This document shows positions 8,529 to 17,261 of a stretch of DNA of 64,000 nucleotides, in pieces. Each line of letters opens with the position of its first letter. The first letter of the stretch is position 1. Below the pieces are notes generated by a model. It was not told where the DNA came from. It searched no databases and was given only the letters and a program-made list of their open reading frames with translations. Origin of the DNA: JAUVPY01 sp034412795 (GTDB lineage Bacteria; Chloroflexota; Anaerolineae; 4572-78; NAK82); the NCBI GenBank assembly GCA_034412795.1, contig DAOUMD010000209.1, positions 1 to 64,000 on the forward strand, in the 5' to 3' direction. The position numbers and the translations under genes were made by a program.

Positions 8529-9167
8529 CTACATATCCCAGGTCGCATCCCCGAAGAAGTCGCCGTGGTCTTTGTTGAGAAAAGCCTCGATGTCGGCGCG
8601 GAGGTCGCCCAGGCGGAAATGGGGGCCATGACCAGGGTAGCACACCGTCTCGTCAGGCCAGGCCAGAACCATCTCGCGTAGCGTTTGAAGCGTGGTTTGA
8701 AAATCCTCGGCCGACCACGTCTTGCCCGGTCCCCCTTCAAAAATTGTGTCCCCCACGACAATGCGGTGATCACCTCCCAGGGCAAAGCAAAGCATGTCAG
8801 GGATATGTCCCGGAGTATGGTACACGTGCAGGACATGCTCGCCGACGCGCACCTGGTCACCATCTTCGAGCATGCGGTCGACATCCAGACTCATCCCTTC
8901 GAAGTGCGGACCGGCATGGGCCATCAGCGGCACCTTCAACCTGGCTTGCACCTCATCGAGTGCACCAAGGTGATCAGGATGTGTGTGAGTGAGCAGGATA
9001 CCGATCGGTTCCGTATCGGACAGCATGTCCAATAGCGTCTCCGGCTCGGCGCCAGGGTCAATCAGCACGCTCTGCCGGGTGGCAGGGCAGACCAACGCGT
9101 AGGTATTCATTGGCCAGGGGCCGACGGGTCGAGTTCTCAATTCCAATTTCGTCTGTGGGTTGGACAT
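8529..9167 (-). CDS. Metallo-beta-lactamase-fold hydrolase (glyoxalase II-like)
   Basis: Hydrolase of 212 residues with the metal-binding motif THTHPDHLGALD (about 82-93), a further His in HVYHTPGHIPDM, an Asp in VVGDTIFEGGPGK and a final His in CYPGHGPH. This is the full ligand set of the glyoxalase II/YcbL branch. The family hydrolyses thioesters or related substrates; the substrate here cannot be read. The start is supported by GAGGAGGGC upstream of 9167. Confidence 0.87.
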   Translation of the reverse strand: MSNPQTKLELRTRPVGPWPMNTYALVCPATRQSVLIDPGAEPETLLDMLSDTEPIGILLTHTHPDHLGALDEVQARLKVPLMAHAGPHFEGMSLDVDRMLEDGDQVRVGEHVLHVYHTPGHIPDMLCFALGGDHRIVVGDTIFEGGPGKTWSAEDFQTTLQTLREMVLAWPDETVCYPGHGPHFRLGDLRADIEAFLNKDHGDFFGDATWDM

Positions 9168-9360
9168 AGCCCTCCTCGCTTTTCGCCCTCTTGTGACGAG
9201 AGTCAGTCATCCATAGGTTCGCATATTCGTGTCATTCGTGTTAATATGACACCCACACCCGGTACTGCCGCTTCGGAGATTCCAAGCGTGAGTACATTCT
9301 AGCCGCTTTCGGTTACTGGGCAAAGTAAAGAAAGGGCATCATAACAGGCACAGATCGTCA

Positions 9361-10005
9361 ATGAATAGATTGGCGCTCAACGGGAACAACTCTCCTCAAG
9401 CTCGACGTAAGGCGGTGGTAAGCCTGCTGGTCATCACGGTCATCCTCTCAGTAGACCACTATCGCCACCTGTTCCCCATCCCCATCCTGGACGACTTACT
9501 GCTTTATCTGGTCATCCCCTTGTTCATTATCGTGCTGATCTTTCGAGAGAATCCATTACGCTATGGCCTGACCCCTGGACGCTGGCGGGAGGGTTTGGCC
9601 TGGGTGGCCGGGGGCTTCTTGGTGATGGCCGTGGTTGCCTGGCTCTTTTGGCAGCGAGGCGAATTTCGAGCCTATTACGTGGACTACATCGCCGCACTCA
9701 ATCCAGACGGCGATTGGTGGCGCTGGGTTGGCCTGAGCGGCTTGCAGATGTTCTGCTTGGAGTTTCTCTTCCGGGGGTTCTTGCTTTTTGCGCTGGTGGA
9801 CCTCTTCGGCCCATACGCAGTATTGATCCAGACAGTGCCTTTTGCCATGGTACACTTTGGCAAGCCGGAATGGGAGACATATTCCAGCATCGTCGGCGGA
9901 CTCCTATCGGGCTGGATCGCCTACCGGGTCAGTTCCCTTTACCCTTCGTGGCTCATTCACTGGGCGCTGGTCGTGGGCTTTAGCTGGCTATTGTTGGGGG
10001 CATAG
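9361..10005 (+). CDS. CPBP-family intramembrane metalloprotease (CAAX/Abi-like)
   Basis: Membrane protein of 214 residues with about six hydrophobic segments. The family motifs are present in modified form: CLEFLFRGFLL, where the usual EExxxR has only one Glu, then FAMVHFGKPEWE with the FxxxH motif, and a later SLYPSWLIHWALV with the third His. Known members are CAAX-type prenyl proteases and bacteriocin-immunity proteins; the role here is unknown. It is separated from its neighbours by palindromes. Confidence 0.78.
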   Translation: MNRLALNGNNSPQARRKAVVSLLVITVILSVDHYRHLFPIPILDDLLLYLVIPLFIIVLIFRENPLRYGLTPGRWREGLAWVAGGFLVMAVVAWLFWQRGEFRAYYVDYIAALNPDGDWWRWVGLSGLQMFCLEFLFRGFLLFALVDLFGPYAVLIQTVPFAMVHFGKPEWETYSSIVGGLLSGWIAYRVSSLYPSWLIHWALVVGFSWLLLGA

Positions 10006-10064
10006 CATAACAACAATAGGCTCAGATTACAATACGAAGCCAACAGACCTCACCCAAACAACAT

Positions 10065-10110
10065 AGGACGGATTGTCCTGCCCTCGGTGCAGTTTAGGAC
10101 AATCCGTCCT
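10065..10110. terminator. 15-bp inverted repeat between convergent genes
   Basis: AGGACGGATTGTCCT (10065-10079) and AGGACAATCCGTCCT (10096-10110) are perfect reverse complements with a 16-nt loop, in the gap between the CPBP gene and the convergent MPETG protein gene. There is no T-run, so its action as a terminator is inferred from position only. Confidence 0.5.
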
Positions 10111-10158
10111 TCGGTGTGGAGCCTCGTCGAAATGTGTTGGCCGCTGCTCAAATCGACG

Positions 10159-11253
10159 TTATGCCCGGCGCCGTGTCACACTCCAGACCGCACCACCGGC
10201 CAGGACGATGAGCAAGGCGGCACTGGCCACCACCAGCACCGGATTCTCAAGAAACCCGAACTCGTTGCCGGTTTCGGGCATCGCCGGCAGAGGTGTGGCT
10301 GTTGGTTGTCCAGTCGATGGTGGCTGCGTACCCGACGCCTGCGGCCCCACGAGACTCAAGCAATCAAGGTCGTAATTGCCCTCTACCGAGTCGGCCCATT
10401 TTTTCCAGCCCCGAATGAAGAGAGTGAGCTGATGGCTGGTGGCCTTGACCACGGTAGTGTAGGTCTCATAGCGATACTGGACATCGCCTTGTGGGTCTTC
10501 ACGTGGTTGTTCGTCCCACAGCAATTCAATCCACTCGATGTCTGGAGACTGCCAGTCGGCTCCGCCGGTGTAGTCAATGCCATACTGCATGCGGAAGCCA
10601 TAATCTGACTCTTCTGGAGATCCCGAGTCAGAGCGGACCAAGCCATGCAATGTGAGTACGTATTCAGCGTTGGGTACCACGTTCACCGTTTGAAAGATGC
10701 CTACGTAGCGATCGTTTTCCTTCGCACCAGTGAGTTCCAGAAGCTGAGCGTGCTCGCCGTCACACACCACCTTTTCCCAGGTATCGTCATACCACCCAGC
10801 AAAGACATTCCCATTCTGGAAACGTCCCCAACCGACTCCCATCCCCTGGCCTTCCACAAAGCCCTCCTCAAAGCTACCGTTCACGAGGAGATTTCCGGAA
10901 GGGCCCGGCGTGGGGGTCGCGCATTCATAGCCACATCCGCCCGGGCAACTGCCTGGACAGTGAAGCACCTCACCCGCCTGGCAAGCCGGAGGTGTACACA
11001 CGGGCTGTGGGGTAGGAGTAGCAGTCGGCACCTCCGTGCTGCCGACCACAGCCGCCTCGGCACCTTGTGCGCTGGCAGACGAGTCGGTAGCCGGCACCAC
11101 CAAAGTCGCGGTAGGTGTTGCATCCTCCTGAGCCTCAACAGGTGCAGCCGCCGAACCGGCATAGGCCACCAACGCACTGCTCAGAACTAATACAACGATT
11201 ATCAGAATCAGCGCGATCGATTGCCGACCTCGGCTTTTCGTCCAAATGTCCAT
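10159..11253 (-). CDS. Secreted cell-surface protein with MPETG sorting-like C-terminus
   Basis: Protein of 364 residues with a signal peptide (hydrophobic 15-35), a Thr/Pro/Ala-rich linker and a Cys-rich stretch (CTPPACQAGEVLHCPGSC). A beta-rich carbohydrate-binding-like domain follows (LLVNGSFEEGF, WYDDTWEKVVCDG, FQTVNVVPNAEYVLTL). The C-terminus has MPETG, a hydrophobic helix (VLVVASAALLIVLAGG) and a basic tail (TRRRA). That tail matches LPXTG-type sortase substrates with Met in place of Leu. No sortase gene lies in the window. The start has GGAAGGAGG upstream. Confidence 0.8.
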   Translation of the reverse strand: MDIWTKSRGRQSIALILIIVVLVLSSALVAYAGSAAAPVEAQEDATPTATLVVPATDSSASAQGAEAAVVGSTEVPTATPTPQPVCTPPACQAGEVLHCPGSCPGGCGYECATPTPGPSGNLLVNGSFEEGFVEGQGMGVGWGRFQNGNVFAGWYDDTWEKVVCDGEHAQLLELTGAKENDRYVGIFQTVNVVPNAEYVLTLHGLVRSDSGSPEESDYGFRMQYGIDYTGGADWQSPDIEWIELLWDEQPREDPQGDVQYRYETYTTVVKATSHQLTLFIRGWKKWADSVEGNYDLDCLSLVGPQASGTQPPSTGQPTATPLPAMPETGNEFGFLENPVLVVASAALLIVLAGGAVWSVTRRRA

Positions 11254-11461
11254 TGGAAGCCTCCTTCCACAAAATAACGAATACAGGCCATATCAACATG
11301 GACCCGTCTGCCGTAACAAGTCTGTTAAGACGTGCAGACCAAGACAGACAGGTTTACCATAATACAGTTCTTATCATAACATAATTCTTACAATTTGACA
11401 AGCCCCAATTTTATGGTTACTTTGTCCCAAGGCGTCTGGAGAATGGACTACTTAACGAACC

Positions 11462-12349
11462 TCAAGGGGAAACGAGAGGGGATTTGAAATCGTAGATGCC
11501 GCCATCAGTGTGCCAATGGCGTCCACACCCACCACAGACCAAAACCGTGTCTTGCGGAGATAGGTCGACGCTGCGACAGACCGGGCAACAGAAGAGACCG
11601 TTGGGCGATCCAGATAATGGTTTCTGAGCTCGAGCGCGAATGAAGACGCTGGGGGTAAGCTGCCACCACTGACCGGTAGGCTGAGCCAATCTATCCAGGT
11701 GCGCCAGCCAATGGGCGGGAACCAACTTCTTGAGCAAGGGGATACGAAAATGGGATACGGTACGTACTCTCTCCGTCCGGAAGCCAACGGTGTCCAATTG
11801 CTGGCGCACCCACCGGGGATGAAAATCAAAGTTGAGGTCTACGAACTCAACCGGCTGTAAATCGAAGGGGTTCCACGTCTGACGCTGTAAGAGCCATCGC
11901 CCAATGGCTTTGAGATGATGTTTGCTCGCGTGTTCCAGGATGAGCGTACCCCCCGCATGTGCTACACGTTGTAGCTCAGCCAGTGCGTCGGGCACGGCGG
12001 CCAAGTGATGCATAACGCGCACCATGGTGAGTGCGTCAAACAGGTCATCAACAAAAGGCAAATGGTATACATCACCGACGACAAAGATGTAGCGATCGGA
12101 AAAAGATAAGTAGCGTTGGGCCTCTTCCAACTGCGAACGCGCATAGTCAAATAAAACCACGCGCCGATAGCCACTATACAGGTCAGCCAGCCGACCGTAG
12201 CCGGCGCCAATTTCGATCAGGATATCGCCTACCGGCGGGAGCAATGCCCCCAGAGCAATACGCTCGGACAGATTCTCATATTCGCGTCCCTGCCCTTCCC
12301 AGAAGTCATACCGGTATCGACTACCTTCGTAGTCGCATATATCCGCCAA
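11462..12349 (-). CDS. SAM-dependent methyltransferase with C-terminal zinc ribbon
   Basis: Class I methyltransferase of 295 residues from a TTG start (GAGG lies upstream). The SAM pocket is ILIEIGAGYGRLADLY (about residues 44-59), followed by VVGDVYHLPFVDDLFDALTMVRVMHHL, the acidic loop and motif II of the UbiE-like fold. The last 50 residues carry CCPVCRSVDL and CGGCGRHW, a Trm112/zinc-ribbon-like four-Cys site. The substrate is unknown. The gene begins 15 bp past the parS site. Confidence 0.82.
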   Translation of the reverse strand: MADICDYEGSRYRYDFWEGQGREYENLSERIALGALLPPVGDILIEIGAGYGRLADLYSGYRRVVLFDYARSQLEEAQRYLSFSDRYIFVVGDVYHLPFVDDLFDALTMVRVMHHLAAVPDALAELQRVAHAGGTLILEHASKHHLKAIGRWLLQRQTWNPFDLQPVEFVDLNFDFHPRWVRQQLDTVGFRTERVRTVSHFRIPLLKKLVPAHWLAHLDRLAQPTGQWWQLTPSVFIRARAQKPLSGSPNGLFCCPVCRSVDLSPQDTVLVCGGCGRHWHTDGGIYDFKSPLVSP

Positions 12350-12363
12350 TGATCGTTCCTCAA

Positions 12364-12379
12364 TGTTTCACGTGAAACA
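12364..12379. promoter_or_regulatory. parS: parS centromere site (ParB-binding)
   Basis: TGTTTCACGTGAAACA is a perfect 16-bp palindrome and identical to the widely conserved bacterial parS consensus. It lies in the gap between a methyltransferase start and the end of a Crp-type gene, about 1.8 kb from the dnaA 3' end. ParB loads at such sites to organise the origin region. No parA/parB genes are in the window. Confidence 0.9.
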
Positions 12380-13087
12380 TCACGTTAATTGCTTGCGCCG
12401 GTACATCGCCACTCGCTCGCGCAGCGCCGCAGGATCACGTACTGTTAGCCGGTCACCATCACGCGCCAAGATGCCACCCAGCTCATAGAAATCCAAAATG
12501 CGCTGAACGATTTCGGGAGGTGCCACAGCCAGCCCCGCCAACTGGGGTAAAGAAACCGGTACCCCAATCTCCAAGCCGGTGTCGCAGGACACGCCGTGTC
12601 TCTCCATCAACTCTAATACCCGACTGGTCACACGCCCATTTACGCTGAGGAAGGCCAGATCCTCAGCGTATTCGGTTGTATAACGCAACCGTAATACAAG
12701 TCCACGCATCAAGCTGATCGAAATCTCCGGATGGTCACGCAAAATGGCAATTAGATCCTGGTTTCGCAAGACCATCGCCTCGGTTGGCTCGACCGCCTCA
12801 GCACTGGCCGAACGGGGCTCACCATCTATGATGGAGAACTCACCGAAGAATTCCCCTTCTTCATACACATTCAGGGTCAACTGCTTACCACTCTCATCTT
12901 GGCTATAAATCCGGACACGTCCCAACCGAATGATAAACATAGCATCGCCCCGCTCGCCTTGCTCGAAGATTACCTCACCAGCCCCAAAGGATTGCTGTTT
13001 CAACTGTCCTGCAATCACGGCCAATTCATCGGGTGATAGTTTTGAAAACAGAGTTATCGGCGAAAGAAACGACGTCTCATTTGGCAT
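12380..13087 (-). CDS. Crp/Fnr-family transcription regulator
   Basis: Regulator of 235 residues. Residues 5-115 are a cyclic-nucleotide-binding-like beta barrel (LTLNVYEEGEFFGEFSIIDGEPRSASAEA), and residues 145-205 contain a winged-helix region (VNGRVTSRVLELMERHG, LPQLAGLAVAPPEIVQRILDFYELGGIL). The ligand is not evident and there is no Fnr-type Cys cluster. I choose ATG 13087 (MPNETS) because the AGGAG site lies just before it, inside the longer reading frame starting at 13105. The stop codon abuts parS. Confidence 0.85.
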   Translation of the reverse strand: MPNETSFLSPITLFSKLSPDELAVIAGQLKQQSFGAGEVIFEQGERGDAMFIIRLGRVRIYSQDESGKQLTLNVYEEGEFFGEFSIIDGEPRSASAEAVEPTEAMVLRNQDLIAILRDHPEISISLMRGLVLRLRYTTEYAEDLAFLSVNGRVTSRVLELMERHGVSCDTGLEIGVPVSLPQLAGLAVAPPEIVQRILDFYELGGILARDGDRLTVRDPAALRERVAMYRRKQLT

Positions 13088-13690
13088 CACATGCTCCTGA
13101 AACACCTATTGGGGGTGTACGCTATGCCCTCCAGTAAATGACAAACCGGAAGTCAAAACTGAGTGGTTTCGGCTTTCATTTATGATCATCAACCGGCTGG
13201 TGACTCCGTCTCAATTATACGGTATATCGACCAAAGGGACAACCTTACGATGCATGTTAAGACATATTTACGCTTAACTATGTCGCGTTCACCTTACACG
13301 CTAACGAGTAAAAAACAGAGTTGCTACTAACGAAGCTTCGCCTCAAACCGCCCAGTTGATGGCTCACGGATGGACACAGATTTACACGGATAGGATAACA
13401 ATTTGAAATATCTGTGTTCATCCGTGTTCATCCGTGAGCTAATTTCTTGTCTCGTTTGTCAGAGATCTGTCTTATGAAGATGTCTAGGCAAGCGGCGAAA
13501 TTGGCCTCAGTAGCGCCTAAACACGCAAAGCAGCAATTGACCAGGAATGATCGCTACTAAGGATTGAGAATCAAATAACTCCCTAGTCCTGAACAACTAC
13601 TTTGAAATGACGTTCGAACTCAGACCTCCCTGGGAGAACAATTGATACACGAGGTGAATATCCAGAAGTTATTCTGTGCAATATTAGTTG
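13088..13690. other. Intergenic region with long imperfect inverted repeat (13362-13440)
   Basis: No gene is supported here. Arms 13362-13381 and 13410-13426 (consensus CACGGATG-ACACAGAT) match at 16 of 17 core positions, and the word TTCATCCGTG is repeated once more to 13440. This is a dispersed palindromic element next to the origin. The rest is AT-richer non-coding sequence leading into the oriC region. Confidence 0.5.
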
Positions 13691-14045
13691 TTAAGTTATC
13701 CATAAGAACATGTTTATTTGTATTTAAAGGTAGTCGTAGTAATAGGGCCTGTGGGTATGTTGATTTTAACATTAGGAGCTGATCATACTACTAACTGTTG
13801 GGGGAATTGGTATGTTCTCTACTAATTGTTGGGGTGGGCTTTGGGTACTGGGGTGTTGAGAAGCTGTGGAAGAGAGGGCCTAATTCCCCCGCCCATCGTT
13901 TATCCTCTCGTTTTTGGTTGACCGATGCCAAACAAAATATTGGGCTTCCTTTGCAGCACCCCCTACATATAGGGGGTGCCGGACTGGAAGTTATCCACAA
14001 ATCCGGGGGGTTATCCACAAATTTGAGGGGGTTATCCACAAAACG
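13691..14045. other. oriC: Putative chromosomal replication origin (oriC) with DnaA boxes
   Basis: Three consensus DnaA boxes TTATCCACA lie at 13991-13999, 14011-14019 and 14032-14040, same orientation, spaced 20 and 21 bp (about two helical turns). A fourth near-consensus box TTATCCATA lies at 13696-13704, followed by an AT-rich stretch (13705-13735) that could unwind. The region lies at the 3' side of dnaA and 1.3-1.7 kb from parS. Together these make an origin call strong, though GC skew was not computed. Confidence 0.85.
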
Positions 14046-14210
14046 GTAGGACTAATCTCCTACACAGGCCTAAACAATTCGAAGCCGGTGATCGATTATC
14101 CTATTAGGGTACCCTCTCAATTATTCGGGATAGGGGCAGACACCCAGGTCTGCCCCTACATTTTGAGAAGATACCTATTATGCTATTATAGGGGGAGGAG
14201 AGTTCTACAC
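14046..14210. other. Short non-coding spacer between oriC boxes and dnaA end
   Basis: No gene or clear terminator is recognised. An imperfect repeat GGGGCAGACACCCAGGTCTGCCCC (about 14132-14155) could fold into a hairpin at the end of dnaA transcription. Confidence 0.4.
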
Positions 14211-15590
14211 TTAAGCTGTTACCCGATAGAGTTGTTCTCGGATGGCAATGGCGTCACGACGCAAGGCGTTGTTAGTTTCGATCTGGGAGGCAATCTTTTC
14301 GATTCCGTGCATTATGGTGGTATGATCACGTCCTCCTAGCGACTGGCCAATCTTAGGTAATGAGGCATTCGTCTCTTCTCTGGCCAGGTACATTACCATC
14401 TGGCGCGCCTGGGCAATCTCTTTGCGCCGGCTACGGCCCACTAACTCAGCCTCATCTATGCTGTAATGGCGAGCAACAACTTGTAGGATCTCTTCTATCG
14501 TGAGCTTTTCTTGCTTGACTACCAGGTTGTCTAAAGCCTGGTGGGCCAGGTCCAGGGTAACTGGTACGCGCACTAACGCGGCGTAGGCCAGGACACGGTT
14601 TAGACCACCCTCCAGTTCACGGATATTACTTTGCATCCGCCGCGCGATAAACTCGGTGACCTCGCCGGGTACACGAGCGCGCCGGTGTTCGGCCTTAAAC
14701 CGGAGAATAGCGATACGAGTCTCCAGGTCGGGAGGCTGGATATCGGCGATCAACCCCCATTCGAAGCGCGAAGCCAGCCGTTCTTCGAGGGTAGGGATAG
14801 ATTGAGGTGGGCGGTCACTGGAAATGACAATCTGCCGACCTGCAGAGTGGAGTTCGTTGAATGTATGGAAGAACTCTTCTTGTGTACTTTCCTTGCCGGC
14901 GATGAATTGAATGTCGTCCACCAGCAAGAAGTCAGCGTTGCGGTAGCGTTCGCGGAAATCCTCTGTGGCTTTATTCCGAATGGCATTTATGAGATCATTC
15001 GTGAATGTCTCTGAGGTGACGTAGAGAACGATATGTCCGTGTTCGATTGCGTAATGGGCAACCGCGTGCAGAAGGTGGGTTTTACCCAGCCCCACCCCGC
15101 CGTATAGGAACAGGGGGTTGTAAGCTGCGGCTGGACCCTCGGCCACCGCCAGTGAGGCGGCATGGGCCAGCCGATTAGAACCACCTATGATGAATTGTTC
15201 GAAGGTATATTGAGTGTTGAGTGCGCAAGGGGGGTGCCCGTTGCCATGTTTCGCGTTGGAGGGCACTGCGCTGGTCTTCTGGAGAAGTACCTCGGGCTTG
15301 TTTTCCTTTGCTGTGTTGGCTGGAGCCTGAACCACGAAGCGGACTTCCACCGAACGATTAAGAATACTTGCCAACGTTCGCTGAATTGTCCCAATCAGTC
15401 GGTTTTCCAGCCAGTCTTTTGCAAATCCATTTTGCACGCCAATGATAAATGTCCCATCCTCGTAGGCCAAGACGTGTGTTTGCTTCACCCAGGTATCAAA
15501 CGTAGCCTTCGTCATTTGTAGTTGCAACTCACCCAATGCTGCCTGCCAGACTTTTTCCGGTTTCATTGAAGATAAATCCGTCTCTTTCAT
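14211..15590 (-). CDS. dnaA: Chromosomal replication initiator DnaA
   Basis: DnaA of 459 residues, the AAA+ initiator that binds DnaA boxes and opens oriC. Domain I (WQAALGELQLQMTKATFDTWV) is at 16-36, a short linker to about 120, then AAA+ Walker A YGGVGLGKTHLLHAV (about 163-177), Walker B LLVDDIQFIAGKESTQEEFFHTFN, and the C-terminal DNA-binding domain with the signature LGGRDHTTIMHGIEKI. Length and motifs are normal. It runs away from the 0.5-kb intergenic region at 15591-16117 and toward the oriC boxes. Direct repeats upstream may be control sites. Confidence 0.97.
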   Translation of the reverse strand: MKETDLSSMKPEKVWQAALGELQLQMTKATFDTWVKQTHVLAYEDGTFIIGVQNGFAKDWLENRLIGTIQRTLASILNRSVEVRFVVQAPANTAKENKPEVLLQKTSAVPSNAKHGNGHPPCALNTQYTFEQFIIGGSNRLAHAASLAVAEGPAAAYNPLFLYGGVGLGKTHLLHAVAHYAIEHGHIVLYVTSETFTNDLINAIRNKATEDFRERYRNADFLLVDDIQFIAGKESTQEEFFHTFNELHSAGRQIVISSDRPPQSIPTLEERLASRFEWGLIADIQPPDLETRIAILRFKAEHRRARVPGEVTEFIARRMQSNIRELEGGLNRVLAYAALVRVPVTLDLAHQALDNLVVKQEKLTIEEILQVVARHYSIDEAELVGRSRRKEIAQARQMVMYLAREETNASLPKIGQSLGGRDHTTIMHGIEKIASQIETNNALRRDAIAIREQLYRVTA

Positions 15591-16095
15591 AGTTCGGCCA
15601 TCTAGCTGAGATTGTAAGGTACCTGAATCAGGCCCGTAAGACGGGCGGCCTTGTGTAAAAGGGAAACAGAAACCCTAGCGTAGACACATCACTAGTGCGT
15701 CACCCTTTTTTCGCGCCGACACATCACTATTCATTTTAGGCTAACTGAATAACACAACCTATGACCATTGAAGTAAAAGGCGGAAGGCTGGGGGCGCATC
15801 TCGTGAACTAGAGAGAATGGAGCGGTAGAGGGACCGCGAACGATTTTGCGCCTGAGGGAGACTCTCTTTGTCGGTGCTTTCCACTTTTCTGGTGGCACCC
15901 GCAAGCTTAGCCTGTGAGTCTATGTCCCTTTCGCCTGTTAAATGGTCGCGTTTCATTCTACCAAATCTCAGTCCACTTGACAAGGGGGTACACCTTAAAA
16001 TCAAGCCTGCATCGCGCGATTTTAAGCTAGTTATGGAAAGGGGCTCGCAACTCTGTTCTGGCCTCTTTTTGGAAGGCTTACGGATCAGTTATCTC
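15591..16095. other. dnaA upstream region with 12-bp direct repeats
   Basis: No gene is seen. GACACATCACTA occurs at 15683-15694 and 15718-15729 (35-bp spacing), a possible regulator-binding pair upstream of dnaA. GGGCC palindromic words near 15635-15650 are also present. No consensus DnaA box was found on this side. Confidence 0.4.
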
Positions 16096-16123
16096 TTGCC
16101 TTGTTCACCGGCTGGGGTATAAT
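16096..16123 (+). promoter_or_regulatory. Promoter for the HAD-family gene
   Basis: TTGCCT (16096-16101) and a perfect -10 box TATAAT (16118-16123) are separated by 16 bp, about 50 bp before the start codon at 16176. A second weak TATAAT-like word lies at 16167-16172, close to the start. Confidence 0.45.
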
Positions 16124-16175
16124 GCGTGGATGTGGAAATTTGACTCAGGCGCGCTGGAGAGTGGAGTATAATATT

Positions 16176-16646
16176 ATGTTGGAAATCATCATTACACCGC
16201 GAGGTCTACTTCGCCTGCATTATCTCGTCCTCGACGTAAATGGGACCATTGCCCTGGATGGAGAGCTGATCCCAGGCGTTGCGGAACGCTTAGCTGGTCT
16301 TGGGGAATTGCTCGAAATCTATTTGGTCAGTGCCGACACCCAGGGCACTTTGGCAGCTTTGTCATCAACACTGGGCGTAACAGCCCGACGTTTACAGGCG
16401 GGAGACGAGGCATTGCAGAAGGCATCGCTGGTGAAAGAACTCGGCGCGGAGCATGTGGTTGCTGCGGGCAACGGGGCTAACGATGCGGCTATGTTGCGGG
16501 AAGCAGCCCTGGGCATCGCTGTGCTGGGCCGCGAGGGCTCAGCCGTGGCATGCCTGACCTCTGCTGATGTTATTGTGCCCGACATCAACGCGGCGCTGGA
16601 CCTGCTGCTTCATCCGCGTCGGCTCCTGGCCACGCTGCGGACGTGA
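16176..16646 (+). CDS. HAD-superfamily phosphatase (soluble P-type-ATPase-like)
   Basis: Small HAD protein of 156 residues. The nucleophile loop is YLVLDVNGTIALDG, where the Asp of LDVNGT is the phospho-acceptor. SADTQGT is motif II-like, and AAGNGANDAAMLREAALGIAV is the acidic motif III/IV region. These are the hallmarks of the soluble P-type ATPase/HAD phosphatase group. The start is set at ATG 16176; an upstream in-frame ATG (16101) lies before a plausible -10 box. It is followed 13 bp later by a methyltransferase gene, likely one operon. Confidence 0.85.
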   Translation: MLEIIITPRGLLRLHYLVLDVNGTIALDGELIPGVAERLAGLGELLEIYLVSADTQGTLAALSSTLGVTARRLQAGDEALQKASLVKELGAEHVVAAGNGANDAAMLREAALGIAVLGREGSAVACLTSADVIVPDINAALDLLLHPRRLLATLRT

Positions 16647-16659
16647 GCAGGGGATTGAA

Positions 16660-17247
16660 GTGGCCGGTTACACAACCAAAGCCTATGATCGCTTCATGTC
16701 TCCCCTGGAGCGGTCAGGCTTGAGCGGATGGCGCCAGCAACTGCTGCGCCACGTGGACCCGCCTGTGTTGGATGTGGGGGTTGGCACCGGAGCCTCATTG
16801 CGCTGGTACAACGGGCAGTTGCCATTGGCCGCCATTGATCGGGAAGGAGAGATGGCACGGTCGGCGCTGGAGCGGGCGGCGGCTTTGGGACGGCAGACTG
16901 GCATAAGCCAGATGGACGTCCAATTCCTGGCCTTCCCTGACGCGACCTTTGCCAGCGTCGTCACCAGCCTCGTCTTTTGCAGTGTGGCCGATCCGGTACG
17001 TGGATTGCGCCACATCCGGCGCGTGTTACGGCCTGGAGGGCGGCTATACATGCTGGAGCACGTCCGGCCTGAGCACCCTCTGCTTGGTCCACTGGCCGAC
17101 TTATTGAACCTCCCCTGGCACGCGTTCAGCCGGGAGTGCAATCTCAACCGGCGCACGGCTGACAATGTGGTGTCTGCCGGATTTACGTTGGAGTCAGTGG
17201 AGGAGCGCTTCCTGGGCGTGATCAATTTGATTGTGGCCCGCGCATGA
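16660..17247 (+). CDS. SAM-dependent methyltransferase (UbiE/COQ5-like)
   Basis: Class I methyltransferase of 195 residues. The reading frame is open further upstream into the HAD gene, but the likely start is GTG 16660 (VAGYTTKAYDRF), preceded by AGGGG. SAM motifs are PVLDVGVGTGASLRWY, FLAFPDATFASVVTSLVFCSVADPVRGL and RRVLRPGGRLYMLEHVRPE, a UbiE-like arrangement. Its substrate is unknown and it may not be a quinone. It lies 13 bp after the HAD gene. Confidence 0.8.
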   Translation: MAGYTTKAYDRFMSPLERSGLSGWRQQLLRHVDPPVLDVGVGTGASLRWYNGQLPLAAIDREGEMARSALERAAALGRQTGISQMDVQFLAFPDATFASVVTSLVFCSVADPVRGLRHIRRVLRPGGRLYMLEHVRPEHPLLGPLADLLNLPWHAFSRECNLNRRTADNVVSAGFTLESVEERFLGVINLIVARA

Positions 17248-17261
17248 TATTGTCAAACTAC

